A stretch of DNA of 32,614 nt from Chara braunii (GCA_003427395.1 BFEA01000049.1:1568495-1601108), one strand, 5' to 3'; positions 20,178-30,046 are shown, counted from the first letter of the stretch. Notes: generated from the letters alone by a model not told the origin. Program-made: numbers and translations.

Positions 20178-20567
20178 TGTCTGTGTGCAAGCTGCGAGGG
20201 AGCGACTCTGGAGAAGGAGAGAACAGAGATCAGTCATCAGTACCTTCGGTCTCCTCGATCCATCCGTAACGCCGTACGGAATCGAACTGGCACCCTTAAA
20301 AGCCTTAAGAAAGCCACACAAGTGTATTACTGTATTAACGTGTACACTTGTAAGAGGAGGCAGGCACACATGTACCCTACCCATACCCATACCCATTCTC
20401 ACCGCGAGCCACGCATTTTCCAATGATGTAGTGTACTACCATCCATGTAGATTCAGGGTACATACACACGAAACTATCTGAAGGATTTTCGGGAGATATG
20501 ATTAGACCCCCCCGAAGCACACACACTTCGGGAAGGCTTTGATGATCTCAGAGGAGAGTCCTCCGAA

Positions 20568-20570
<3 letters not shown>

Positions 20571-20625
<55 letters not shown>
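20571..20625. repeat. (CT)n microsatellite
   Basis: About 27 uninterrupted CT units occur within RIT1 intron 1. A poly(T) run follows near 20811-20830. Confidence 0.95.
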
Positions 20626-20629
<4 letters not shown>

Positions 20630-20869
20630 GACTTGGATACCACATTTGCCGAGGAGGTTTGGGGCTTTGATACAAGGGCCTCGCTCGCTCGAGCACTCAC
20701 ACTGTCCAAATGGGAGGGGAAAAAACAATGGAGAGAACAGAATGGAGAGTTACAAGAAAGAAGAGCCGTTTTTCGTTTTTCTTATTTCTTTTTCTTTGAG
20801 CTACGAAGAATTTTTTTTTTTTTTTTTTTTGAGTAAATTTTTCGCACTGACATGATTGCGTCTCAAAAA

Positions 20870-20935
20870 AGTAAATCAATCGTTTCACTTTCGATTTAGC
20901 AAACCAGTGCCTTCAGCCACTCAGCTATGCCTCCC
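20870..20935 (-). tRNA. 5' part of a tRNA-Ser(GCU)-like relic
   Basis: The minus strand reads GGAGGCATAGCTGAGTGGCT, then GAAGGC and an anticodon-arm-like CTGGT-TTGCTAA-ATCG (anticodon GCT). The start and D-arm are class II tRNA-Ser-like. No T-arm or acceptor 3' strand follows, so the gene is truncated. It abuts the tRNA-Asp-like sequence with no spacer. Confidence 0.4.
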
Positions 20936-21011
20936 GGGAAAAAAAAAGGGTTTTGAACCCGCGACTTCTGGCGTGACAGACCAGCACTCTAACCGACTAA
21001 GCTATTTTCCC
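20935..21011 (-). tRNA. tRNA-Asp(GUC)-like relic
   Basis: The anticodon arm CTGGT-CTGTCAC-GCCAG is fully paired with anticodon GTC. The T-arm reads GCGGG-TTCAAAA-CCC. The acceptor 5' GGGAAAA can pair with 3' TTTTCCC followed by G, the usual Asp discriminator. The D-stem is weakened (GCTT/GAGT), and a run of nine T before the acceptor suggests a slippage insertion. It resembles bacterial or organellar tRNA-Asp. It is probably a pseudogene, though only mildly damaged. Confidence 0.6.
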
Positions 21012-21014
21012 ATC

Positions 21015-21090
21015 TGGGTAATAACGGACTTGAACGGCTGGCTCTCTCGGTGTAAACGAGGCACTATACCAACTGAGCGAGCTAATGACC
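21015..21090 (-). tRNA. tRNA-Val(UAC)-like relic
   Basis: This 76-nt stretch has D-arm-like GCTCAGTTGGTA, anticodon arm CTCG-TTTACAC-CGAG (anticodon TAC), T-arm-like CCGTTCAAGTCCG and end ATTACCCA. The acceptor 5' strand (GGTCATT) no longer pairs well with the 3' strand, so it is degenerate. It precedes the Asp-like relic by 3 bp on the same strand. Confidence 0.5.
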
Positions 21091-21105
21091 GAAACAGACA
21101 GCTCT

Positions 21106-21143
21106 ACCAACCTACCTACCTACCTACCTACCTGCCTACCTAC
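21106..21143. repeat. (CCTA)n simple repeat
   Basis: CCTA tetranucleotide repeats with one CCTG unit separate the tRNA-like relics from the 3' end of the TrmL-like gene. Confidence 0.85.
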
Positions 21144-21240
21144 AGGCAGTAAATGGCCACTTAAGACACCCACGGGGAGAAGGAAGGAAGCGAAGGACCC
21201 ATAGTTCATCCACCTTTCCAGCTGGGTTATGAAGACAGAT

Positions 21241-22275
21241 CTATGACGATGATGCTAGGGATGATGACGAATCTAGATATGACGATGATGATGCGTCTAA
21301 ATAGAGTGATGACAATGATGATGATGATGATGATGGTGGTGGTGATGACGGAGAATGTAACGCTGATGATGATGACTTGGTGTCCAGCTGTCGTATGGCC
21401 TCATACAGGCCAATTCCCACTGAAACGGCCAGATTCAACGATCGCACGTGCTCTTCACTCATTGGAATTCGAACGCAACCACCCGCGTATCTTCCACTGG
21501 AGCTTTCCCTGTGCGCTTCTTCAGGCAGTCCTGTCGTTTCTGCCCCGAAGAGAAGCCAATCACCCGGCCGGTAATCGGTCTTAGTGTAGGTGTCGGCACC
21601 CCGTTTCGTGAAGGCAATCAATCTCTTCGGGTCCTGCTGGCCCAGGAAATAATCGAGGAAATCGTCCCACGAGCTATGTACCTTGACAACCACGTAGGGC
21701 CAATAATCCAGGCCAGCTCTCTTCAGCTTTGCGTCGTCGAGTTTGAATGCCATCGGCTCCACGAGGTGAAGTCCCACCGCCGCCGCCGCGCAGGTTCGGG
21801 CGATACTGCCCGCGTTTCCAGGGATTTGCGGGGAGACTAGGACCACGTTGAGAGGCCTCCGTTGCTGCCCGTCGGGCGCCTGGCTGGACACATCGGGGCT
21901 GTTCAACGTCCAAGACGGACATCCCGATTTCGGAGCCGGCTCCTGCACCTCATCCCTGCGCGCCGAAGCATCATCTCCCGCGCATGCGGATCGGGATCTC
22001 AGTTGGGTACGTTGTTGAGCTTGCCATCGGGATCGAGGGCGTGATTGGCATTGCGATTGTTGTTGGTATTGGTACGGAGATGAAGGATTCTTGTTGCTGC
22101 CACCGCCTGCGGGCACCACATGATGAGGTCGGAAGATCTTCTGAGTTGATGGCCTGTGGCAGCAATTGTGCGCACGATGGACCAGTTGCTCGCCCTGCGA
22201 GGAAGAACACCGCAACTCAGGCGCCGCGAGTCGAGCGGCCACGCGGAACGACACTCCCGCCATTCCAGATCGCAT
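21241..22275 (-). CDS. TrmL-like SPOUT tRNA (2'-O)-methyltransferase, probably organellar
   Basis: TrmL/YibK-family enzymes use S-adenosylmethionine to methylate the 2'-OH of the wobble nucleotide (position 34) of some tRNAs. The frame is intronless and has 344 residues. The SPOUT domain spans about 142-297: motif 1 'LVSPQIPGNAGSIAR' (146-160, with the catalytic-type Asn and Arg), motif 2 'WLLFGAETTGLP' (240-251) and the knot motif 3 'IPMSEEHVRSLNLAVSVGIG' (270-289). Bacterial TrmL is only about 160 residues. The extra 140 N-terminal residues are rich in Ser, Arg and Gln, with few acidic residues in the first 95, and fit a plastid or mitochondrial transit region plus linker. A Ser-rich tail after 300 is encoded by a (GAT/ATG)n-like microsatellite. 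It lies inside intron 1 of the RIT1-family gene on the opposite strand. The ATG chosen is the first in frame; M5 is possible. Confidence 0.9.
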   Translation of the reverse strand: MRSGMAGVSFRVAARLAAPELRCSSSQGEQLVHRAHNCCHRPSTQKIFRPHHVVPAGGGSNKNPSSPYQYQQQSQCQSRPRSRWQAQQRTQLRSRSACAGDDASARRDEVQEPAPKSGCPSWTLNSPDVSSQAPDGQQRRPLNVVLVSPQIPGNAGSIARTCAAAAVGLHLVEPMAFKLDDAKLKRAGLDYWPYVVVKVHSSWDDFLDYFLGQQDPKRLIAFTKRGADTYTKTDYRPGDWLLFGAETTGLPEEAHRESSSGRYAGGCVRIPMSEEHVRSLNLAVSVGIGLYEAIRQLDTKSSSSALHSPSSPPPSSSSSSLSSLYLDASSSSYLDSSSSLASSS

Positions 22276-23238
22276 CCAAGTGTACCTTTCAACGGCTTGC
22301 AGGCGTGCCGCCCTTACCTGGATCCCTCCGTTTCGTTACCAGTATTCCCCTTACCTGTGGTGTAGCGAGTGGGTTTCGCCCTTTGGGGGCATACTCAGGC
22401 CCGGACCTCACTCCACTGGGGCATGGAAATCACCACGCGTCGCCGAGAGCGGGCGAAGGCCGTCGCCGTCGGAGGGTCGGATGAACGCGCGACCCCGCTC
22501 CGGCCCGCGTTGAGATGTGTGCACGGCGCTGCCACTTTTCCCGAAAGGGAAAGCAACCCGCGACCTACTCCGAGAGGTACCGCGTCGTCGGACGTTGGAA
22601 TGTCCGGCTCTCCAATCACAAGGCGTACTCTAGCGATTCCTGTTGGTCTCAGACTTTTGGCGTCAAGAAATGAGGACTAAGTACTGAGGACTGATGTCGC
22701 AGGAGGAGAACCTTAGAAACTGGGACTTACCGAGGTTCCGAGGCAGGGCCCAGCAGCTGGGCAAGGTCTGCTGGAATTGCTCCTTGGGCCAACATTGTTG
22801 CTACTTGGAGAATGCCCGAGAGGCGCTCGGGGCGCTTGACTGAGTTCCTACGAGCAGGACTCGGCTGGTATAGGCTCCTTGAGACCTGTGGGATAAGGAG
22901 AGAGCGAGTTTAGCAAGGCGAGCAGGAGATCTTAGACTCTGTGCACGTGCAAAAGTTGCGTGCTTTTGAGGGTTCCTGCCCGGCCCATTCTGCCCGCGGT
23001 GCTGGGGCCTTCCAGGCCACTTGTTCTTGGAGATCTTTGACTCATTATGATGAGATTGTCTTTTGCAAGCAGAGATTTCTGGTGACATTTTGGCTGACGT
23101 GCCCACCGAACACCAATGTGGCGACAGTGTGCGGCGGAGTTTGTCGCAGAGACACTGGCCGTGCGGCACTGGCAGAGGCCCAATTGCACAGCGGCGGAAC
23201 AGTAGGCCATGTCCTCGTGGCGGAGCGGCATTTCATCG

Positions 23239-23269
<31 letters not shown>

Positions 23270-23890
23270 GGGGTCGCCGTGTGGAGCTGTTGGCCCTCCG
23301 TAAGTGGTCTTTTTGAGATTGGAACTGAGGCACTTGCGCTTGGCTGCAGAAGGTCATCGCAGTGCGCATGAGGGTACGCAACCACGAAGTGCATCTCCAT
23401 CCTTAGCTTTGCCTTGTGCAGTGCACTCTACATTGGACACACATGTTGCTCCTGTAAGTTGTGGCGGACAGTGAACATTGGAACAAACGAGGAACCGGTA
23501 ATGGAGTCTGCAGGAGACGGCCATTCCATGAAAGGTGTAGACAGGACGGAGGTCGAAAGGCAGGCAGAGGTGGCAGGGAACAGTCGGGGCAATCGTGTGA
23601 GAATGGACGGGAATGCGGTGAACTATTGGGAGGAGGCACTGTTTGTGCTGGTGCTTGTCATCACCAAGTGGATCAACCAGTAGAATGTAGCCGTGTCGAT
23701 TGCTCCAGACCACCTCGCCCGCTTTTTAACGAGATACTGGAGCGTATTGCTTCTTATATCTGACAGCAGATAACAAACTCCCGGCTGCCATTGCCGGCCA
23801 AGTAGAGATTTGCTTGCGCGTTGATCCAGTGGGCGACAGGAGGTTACTACAGACGATCAGGTCATGGTTGGGCATGGGGTTGGTGAGCAC
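22276..23890. other. Intronic region, probable 5' side of the TrmL-like gene
   Basis: The first 400 bp are GC-rich and should hold the promoter and 5' UTR of the minus-strand TrmL-like gene. Two CAGGTAAGG donor-like sites on the minus strand (22313 and 22350 area) would allow an upstream non-coding exon. Further on there is only unrecognised sequence and a poly(T) run at about 23246-23270. Confidence 0.4.
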
Positions 23891-24169
23891 TCAATGAACC
23901 AATGCGGACGTCGCAGACACCATCATCAAGGAGTACGACACCTGATCACATTCCCGAAAGGGCAATCGCTCCACAGGTTGAAATGAGAAGTATTCTTGAA
24001 TATGATAGAATGATTAGGCCAACCTTCGGTTCCTTGATACCGCAGCAGACCAAGCCCCTAGTGCAGGAAATACGGCACCCATTCTTGCTGACCGCTCTAC
24101 TTTCATTAGACACAGCGTTGATGTCTGCATATGCTATGACTATTACCACGATATTCTCAGTACCAAGCA

Positions 24170-24873
24170 CCCTTATGATGCACTGGACATAGATCTGTCC
24201 ACTCAATCTGTTTTCTGGGAGGATACAAACGTGCAGCTCTCAGAGTTGGATAGTAGTCCCTTATTGGAAGCTGAATTCCACTCGGCTGCTAAGAACGGGC
24301 TTGCGCAAGTGCTCCGGCTGAGATGGTCTTCCGACAAAGTTGTGGTTGAGTAAATGGGATCGTTAGCCCCATTTCTCTACTCTATAATAAACAGCAAAGT
24401 CCAGCGGGGGGAACTCTCAGCCAAGGAGATTTTGAGGCAGGTCATTAAGGTATTTTATGAGAAGGTGACAAAAAGAGGTCCGAAATTGGAGACCGATTTC
24501 TCTTCTTCATGTGCCCTTCAAAATGCTGGCTAAAGCCCTAGCAATAAGACTGGGCAAACACATACCTAGCAAGTGATGTTTGTGAAGGGACGTTCTCTTA
24601 TGGAGAATATTTTGACCCCAGTTCAGGTCCAGATATAGTGAGTAAGGAAAAAGAGGAGGTATTTTTGCTGCTTGGGATGGAGAAAGAGTACGGCAAAAGT
24701 GAGATGGGCCTTTGTGATGACGGCATTAAAGGAACTGGGGTTCGGAATGGGTTTTGTTGCTGGGTTTGTATAGTGTATTTTCAGTCCTCTTTGATGGTAA
24801 AGTCAACCGCAGACTATCTGCAGAATTTCCTCTTACCGAGTCTTTGCACCAAGAGTGCTCCCTAGGCCCCTTA

Positions 24874-24923
<50 letters not shown>

Positions 24924-25062
24924 GCCCCTTACTAATTCTTTTTGCAGGCAGACGTCCTTTTGGATAGCATTAGACACAGTGACTTATCTCAGGCCTATGA
25001 TTGAAACCCACCCTTCAATGGAGGGGAGGGTCTATTTTATATGGTCTCGCAGTCGCTTGTGA
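24170..25062 (+). pseudogene. LINE (non-LTR) reverse transcriptase remnant
   Basis: Read across several frames, the plus strand gives 'RFLFFMCPSKMLAKALAIRL' (around 24490-24550; compare the RPISLL..YKxLAKxLA motif), 'FVKGRSLMENILT' (24580), 'FLLLGMEKEYGKSEMG' (24665; compare the FxKxDFEKAYDxV palm motif) and 'KVNRRLSAEFPLTESLHQEC' (24800; compare the RxxRQGCPLSP motif). The order is that of an L1-type RT. Catalytic Asp residues are replaced or lost and there are many stops, so it is dead. A poly(T) insertion at 24876-24922 interrupts it. Confidence 0.65.
24865..24932 (-). mobile_element. Poly(T)47 insertion flanked by 10-bp duplication
   Basis: A run of 47 T (24876-24922) sits between two copies of GGCCCCTTAC (24865-24874 and 24923-24932). 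On the minus strand this is a poly(A) tail with a target-site duplication and almost no body, as expected from target-primed reverse transcription of a tail-only transcript. It is nested in the LINE remnant. Confidence 0.55.
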
Positions 25063-26071
25063 AAACTCGCGGTTACTCACCAGACTTTGTTGTCACAGTG
25101 GAGTCCTTGATTAGCTGGGATGAGTCTGTGTTTTTTTCATGCCATCTGCCAATAATTTGTGTGTTGATTGGAGAATGAGGCAAGTCCTACCAATTCTGCT
25201 GAACAGTTCCTGGGCACTGAAGGTGTCTCTTTCAGAATGTTCTGACATACAACACAATCTTCCGAAGAAAATGTGGTTTCAGGAATAGCAAGGTTGGAGA
25301 TCCTGGCATGCTCTAAGGCACGGAACCTTTTAGACACAGTCTGAGACACAGACTCCATTGGTACATTCCAACGCACGGAGTCTACCGACACCCTCTGTGG
25401 TGTGGACTCTACTGTCACACTCTGAGGCACGGGCTGCAATGCATGCTGAGGGTACTGGCTCTGGTACCCGCTGAGACAACAGACTCTATGACCAACTCAG
25501 GTATAGGCTCCTTTTTCTTTTCTTTGAAGAGCAGCCTTCACAGGCTCTGATACGTACCGAGACAGATCTTCCAATTATGCCCCTTTACGGATGGGATGGA
25601 ATCTTGAGGCCCGGACTCTCCAGCTAATGCTATTGTTCCACAGTCCTGTGTATGGCTGGCTCTGAAGCACAGATTTGTGCCAGGAAAACAGGGTGTCACG
25701 GACTGTGATGGCCAAAATGGACAGGACTCAACAATATATGGCATACCAAGTCACAATCTCTAAGGACAGGCTGACAAGACATATGAGGGGCGCGCAGCGA
25801 ATCACTCTGACGAAGCAAGCTTATCCATGGCATTGACATCAACTCTCTGAGTGTATCACAGGCTCGCAGAGTTCGAAGAATTTAGTCGTGGACTTATGCA
25901 TCTGTCTTGTTTACATTTTGTTTGTTTGTTGGGACGGATATCTAGAACTTATCCACCAGAGCCAGTTGGTCATATAATAATCTGATCGTGCGGCGCAATC
26001 CATCGCTGCTGTTGTTATAACCCGCAAAATTGCACACTGTGAATCCTGTGCTTTTCTGAGGTTTTGCCGTC
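25063..26071. other. Intronic; nothing recognised
   Basis: No gene is visible. Around 25320-25470 a loose motif of the form 'GACACAGACTC / CACGGAGTC / GGTGTGGACTC' recurs, perhaps an old minisatellite. It is too diverged to define a unit. Confidence 0.4.
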
Positions 26072-26127
26072 GTTCTGTGTGTCTGCTGGAATTCCTGCTG
26101 TTCTGTGTGTCTGCTGGAATTCCTGCT
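26072..26127. repeat. 28-bp tandem duplication
   Basis: The unit GTTCTGTGTGTCTGCTGGAA + TTCCTGCT occurs at 26072-26099 and exactly again at 26100-26127. Confidence 0.9.
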
Positions 26128-27498
26128 GTTCCAGTATGGTGGTTGCTGATGTCAGTGTTCCGGATGCCTGTCTGTTTGTCTAAGCACTTGGGCGTGTGTG
26201 ATCGTGAATAATTGTCTGTGTTGTGTTGGCACTCTCAAACCTGGTACTAACCACTGTTGCCATATTGTTAGCCTGCGAAGCGGGTACTGTGCTAGCAGAC
26301 TGCAGTAGGCTTGATGTAGTAGATAGGCCCTAGGCGGATGGGTAGTAGACAGAAAAGGACAAAAAAGCAGTACTTTTGGTAGGCCGAGGTATTTTCCTGA
26401 GGTCCAGGAGGCCTAGAAGAGAAGTACCGGCCTGAAAAGAGTCTAGGTCCAGGTCTCTAGGTAGGATATCAGCCTGAAGTGACTTTCCCACCAAAATGGG
26501 TAGCATCCGGTACGGCCTATAGGATGAGTAGCTGGAAAGCCATTGGGTAGTGACTCGCGAGAAGGTTGCCAAAGTATATCTTGAACAGCAGTGAGTTGCT
26601 CCTCTTTTCCAAGTGCATGGCAGCAGTGCTGCTGGGCTGGGAGCGTGGGGGGTGAAGTGCCGAGCACCAGCATAGAGCCCTGCCACCCACCCTGGCTGTG
26701 GTGGTTGAGCCAGGGCGTGGTAGGAGAAGGGCAATGATATGGAGGTGACGTAGAGGGAAGAAGAAGGGGGAAGAAGGAGGAGGAGAACGAGGGGGATTCC
26801 CTTGGCTATAGCGAAGCTGCATCTTCATCACCTTGGTTGGCTCTGCATCTACGAGGCCCCTTGAGGGGGATACCCCTGTATGGAAGGCTTCATATGGTGG
26901 GGTAGGCTTGGCGGCAGTAGTGAGAGTTGGCGTAAGAGCTTTGCGTTGTCCTTTGAATATCGGGGCTAGGCCTGGATGAGCTGCCATATCTGGGTGACCT
27001 ACCATGGGGTGTACCAGGAGGGCCAAGGAAGGGGGGGAATTCGGACATACAATTCTGGCTCTTTCGCTCATTGTAACTGTTTATTATCAAGACTAAGATG
27101 ATGGTGGCCCCCGGGGTTTCCCGGGGATCTACCACTGTGCAGTGAGGGACGACCGCCGTCTGGAAGGGGGACCCCTTGGGGCTGCAGCCGGACAGCCTAC
27201 ATCGGGAAGGACAGGCAGTGACAAGGCTGGGCTGACAGAAAAACGTAGGTACCAACAGGAAAAAGGACGGGAGAGCAGAAAATTTTAGAGGGTTCAAACG
27301 AGAGATAGGGTTTAGGGCTTAAGGTTGGAAGGTGGACATAAGAGAAAACGAAGCGGAAGTCTGTTGTACTTTTGTTAGTCCAGTTGAGTGCTTTTTTGAA
27401 GTTTGCAGATGTTGGGACACTGGACTCGGTTTCCAGCACTAGCCTAAGCTGGGTATCGGCCCAGATACTCCCGGGTTGAGATGTTGAGGAATTCCCCG

Positions 27499-27534
<36 letters not shown>

Positions 27535-27720
27535 AGTCCCTACAGTGCTAGTGATGCTGTTGTGTTCAGACATCACGAGCACCTGGGGAGAGGCTCCATC
27601 TATCGGTGGGGAGCACCTGTTGGAAATGGGTCCAGCGTCCATTATATGATAGAGTACATCATGAACCATAGACCAGTAACAAGATGAAGATTGGATATTA
27701 TAATATAAGCTGCAACTCCT
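26128..27720. other. Intronic; nothing recognised
   Basis: There are several long frames on the minus strand (26330-27297), but their Pro/Ser/His-rich translations match nothing I know. A poly(T) run lies at about 27502-27529, without an obvious flanking duplication. Confidence 0.4.
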
Positions 27721-27906
27721 TAAAAAAAAAAAAAAAAGAGAAAAGAAGGAAAGAAAGAAAGAAAGAACAGAAGCAGAAGATGGTGGAGATGATGAAGAAG
27801 AGAGTTGGAGGCGAGATGAGGGAGAAGTGAAAATGGCTAGCTGGTGCTCTTCTTCTTCTTCTTCTTCTTCTTCTTCTTCTTCTTCTTCTTCTTCTTCTTC
27901 TTCTTC
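27721..27906. repeat. Polypurine tract followed by (TTC)n
   Basis: An A/G-only stretch with (GAAA)n lies at about 27721-27767. It is followed by GAAGAAGAG-rich sequence and then a (CTT)n tract at 27848-27906. The purine and pyrimidine tracts could pair with each other or form a triplex. Confidence 0.8.
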
Positions 27907-28296
27907 GTCTATTCTTCATGCTTCTTCTTCCCTACCGTCTTCCCCAGAGCACAACACCCCTCGATGAGTGTATGCAAGCTGTCTTTCCAGTCCAATACAG
28001 TTATGCTGATGGTGTGTTGTATTCAGGTGAAGATGGACCGTATTTGGGGAAAGACGGTAGGGGTGGAATGCAAGAAATGGAAAGGGAGGTAGCTCAATGG
28101 GGAAGTGCTTGATTGGTGAAATTTCTCCATGTGTTGCTCTGATTTCCCCCTCCCCATCCCCTCTCCACAGAGAAACGAAAAATGGCATAGGTATAATAAT
28201 GCTAGCTCACTTTGGTGTCCTATTGCATTCATTTGTCAGATCCACATATGTTGTGACAAAAGCAGGTAACTCTCTTGGTGGAAACAATTGAACACC

Positions 28297-28525
28297 GCGT
28301 TTATATGGATGATTCTATGGATAAAGCTGATAATTCTATATGTGTGTTTTTGTTTTGTGGCAGCTGAACCAGCAAAAATCTGGGAGGCAGTGGGTGCTGT
28401 CATCACTTGCGGCGTTTATATGGATGGTTCTATGGATAAAGCTGATAATTCTATACGTGTGTTTTCGTTTCGTGGCAGCTGAACCAGCAAGAATCTGGGA
28501 GGCAGTGGATGCTGTCATCACTTGC
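28297..28525 (+). repeat. 115-bp tandem duplication spanning the exon 2 acceptor of RIT1
   Basis: Unit 1 (28297-28410) and unit 2 (28412-28525) are about 95% identical. Each contains 67 bp of intron, the acceptor TGTGGCAG or CGTGGCAG and the first 47 bp of exon 2. Three of the differences are CpG in unit 2 and TpG in unit 1 (28341/28456, 28351/28466 and 28356/28471). Confidence 0.9.
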
Positions 28526-28588
28526 AGCACACCAGCACCTGCAGACATTGCTGCTAGGGAGGGTGCTTATGTGCATCTACCTATTGTG
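28479..28588 (+). CDS. RIT1: RIT1-family gene, exon 2
   Basis: The 110-bp exon follows GTGGCAG and completes the split Ala codon of exon 1 (G|CT). It encodes residues 776-812: 'AEPARIWEAVDAVITC', then 'STPAPADIAAREGAYVHLPI' and V. This is the part of the C-terminal DUSP-like domain that in the family follows the 'WIGxTxLAxG' strand and ends in 'HLPIV'. The exon ends at GTG|GTCTGT, a weak donor, in phase 0. The 9,538-bp intron before it contains the TrmL-like gene. An upstream decoy acceptor (28361-28363) would enter the duplicated fragment and reach a TGA at 28480-28482. Confidence 0.85.
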
Positions 28589-28599
28589 GTCTGTTTATT

Positions 28600-29540
28600 C
28601 ATATCCTTTTATCTATACATGCTACATCAACCTGTATGTGTGTCGTATGTCTATCGGTCTATCGGTCTATTGTTTGGTGTTCAGCTGTCTGTCTGCGAAT
28701 TTGTCGTTCTGCTTCTGCCTCTCTGTCCGGCTGTCTGTTATCTGTCTGTACATCCGTCCGTACATGGCTGTCTGCTTATCTGTTTGAGCAGTAGTTCAGA
28801 TGTCCGCACATCCGTCCCAAAGTTGGCATGTTCAGCCTCATGTACATAGGTTCATCTGGATGTCCGTATATCCTTGCCAAAGTCCATGTGTTTATCCTAC
28901 TCATGACACTTTCACTTGTCCATCTGTCCACTTGTCAGTCACTCTGACTCTCTGTCCCTTTGCGGTTAGGTCGGGTTTGTTGAGTAGGCCGTGTGTCAAT
29001 TTGTCTGGTTGTTGAAATCGCCGCGTCCTTCCTCTCTGTACACCTGATTAGGAAAACGAGGATCGTTCTTCTGTACCATGAAACTGTAGGTTTGATACAT
29101 TGATGGCTGCAATGATGTGGATAAGTCGAATTCTACTGCATTGGAGCTAACCCCTAGGTGTGTTGCAGATAGAAATGTTGGAGAAGTTTATGAGAGCCTG
29201 ATGGTTTTGGTAACAGGTTGGGAAGTTCCCACATGCCCATGGGAACCAGTTTTTTTCTTAACATCAGTGATATTGTTATGGGTGCGGGGAGCGACCAACT
29301 GCGGATTGCAGTACGCAAGGACAGTTTAAAAGTGGTAAATGGAAAACATTTTGGAAAGTGCACAAGATGATGAAGAAGAAAGAAAGGACATTGGCGATGA
29401 TACCCAGCCTTCGTTGCTGTATTGTACTCAGATGTGGCTGTTGATAAACAGATGATGACTTTATATCTTGAAGGACACAATAGGACGAGGGGATGTCCGC
29501 ATTTAACAACAACAACGATTTAAAAACGACACTGGCCATG
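28600..29540. other. Intron 2, CTGT/CCGT-rich degenerate repeat and unique sequence
   Basis: Up to about 28990 there are many TCTGTCTG, TCTATCGG and CATCCGTCC short motifs, an old simple-sequence region. The remainder is unique without a gene. Confidence 0.5.
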
Positions 29541-29545
29541 ATTAA

Positions 29546-29613
29546 ACCAACATTGGGTGCTCAGTTGGTGCACCCCTGAACTGTTGAAATACAGACCTGA
29601 GTTCGAACTCCAG
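29546..29613 (+). mobile_element. Second copy of the tRNA-like SINE family
   Basis: ACCAACATTGGGTGCTCAGT continues to CTGAACTGTTGAAATACAG and GAGTTCGAACTCCAG. It matches the 19281-19355 insertion through the ACCAAC start, CTCAGTTG, TGAACTGTTGAAAT and GTTCGAA. A-box-like and B-box-like sites are better preserved here (GTGCTCAGTTGG; GAGTTCGAACTC). No clear flanking duplication is visible. Confidence 0.5.
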
Positions 29614-29787
29614 TGGAAGCAGTTGACTCCATCTTTCTTAAAAAAAACTGACTTTGGGTGATGTTGCTTTCAGGCAACAACCATCTTCTGTTTGACAGCT
29701 TTGTAGCTTTGCTGCCACAAAGTTATCCTTTGTTGACTGGTTGCATAGGCTGTCGTATCAATGAATTTCTTGCAAAACCTTGGCGCA

Positions 29788-29874
29788 AGGTCCCACTTAC
29801 CAGGATTCCCTGTTTTTGGCCATTGCTCTTTGCGATCTACGGTCAAAAACAAAGAATCCGCGCAAGTGGGACCT
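29788..29874. repeat. 34-bp imperfect inverted repeat (hairpin)
   Basis: Arms 29788-29821 and 29841-29874 match at about 28 of 34 positions: AGGTCCCACTT, GGATTC and TGTTTTTG are identical after reverse complement. They are separated by a 19-nt loop. It could be a very small foldback element or a miRNA-precursor-like hairpin in RIT1 intron 2. Confidence 0.6.
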
Positions 29875-30046
29875 CACTCCCGAACTTCATCATGTCTCAG
29901 TGTCAGTCTCTTATTTCTCGTTTTTTTTTTTTGTCTTCTCACATGCCCATTGGCCTCTTGTCAAAGTCCATTGTTGTTTGTCACCTGCGACAACGTACGG
30001 GCCACTTGTCATGTTTTTGTTGTCGTTTTCATCTGCTACACACCAA

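Noticed and set aside
22550-22620. Minus-strand tRNA-like text around GTCGCGGGTTGC
   Set aside because: Anticodon and acceptor stems cannot be formed and the T-loop is mutated; it is probably chance in the GC-rich flank of the TrmL-like gene.
23354-23763. Cys-rich frames on both strands as a possible zinc-finger or secreted protein
   Set aside because: Cys spacing fits no known finger, the frames are antisense to each other and no splice or start context supports them.
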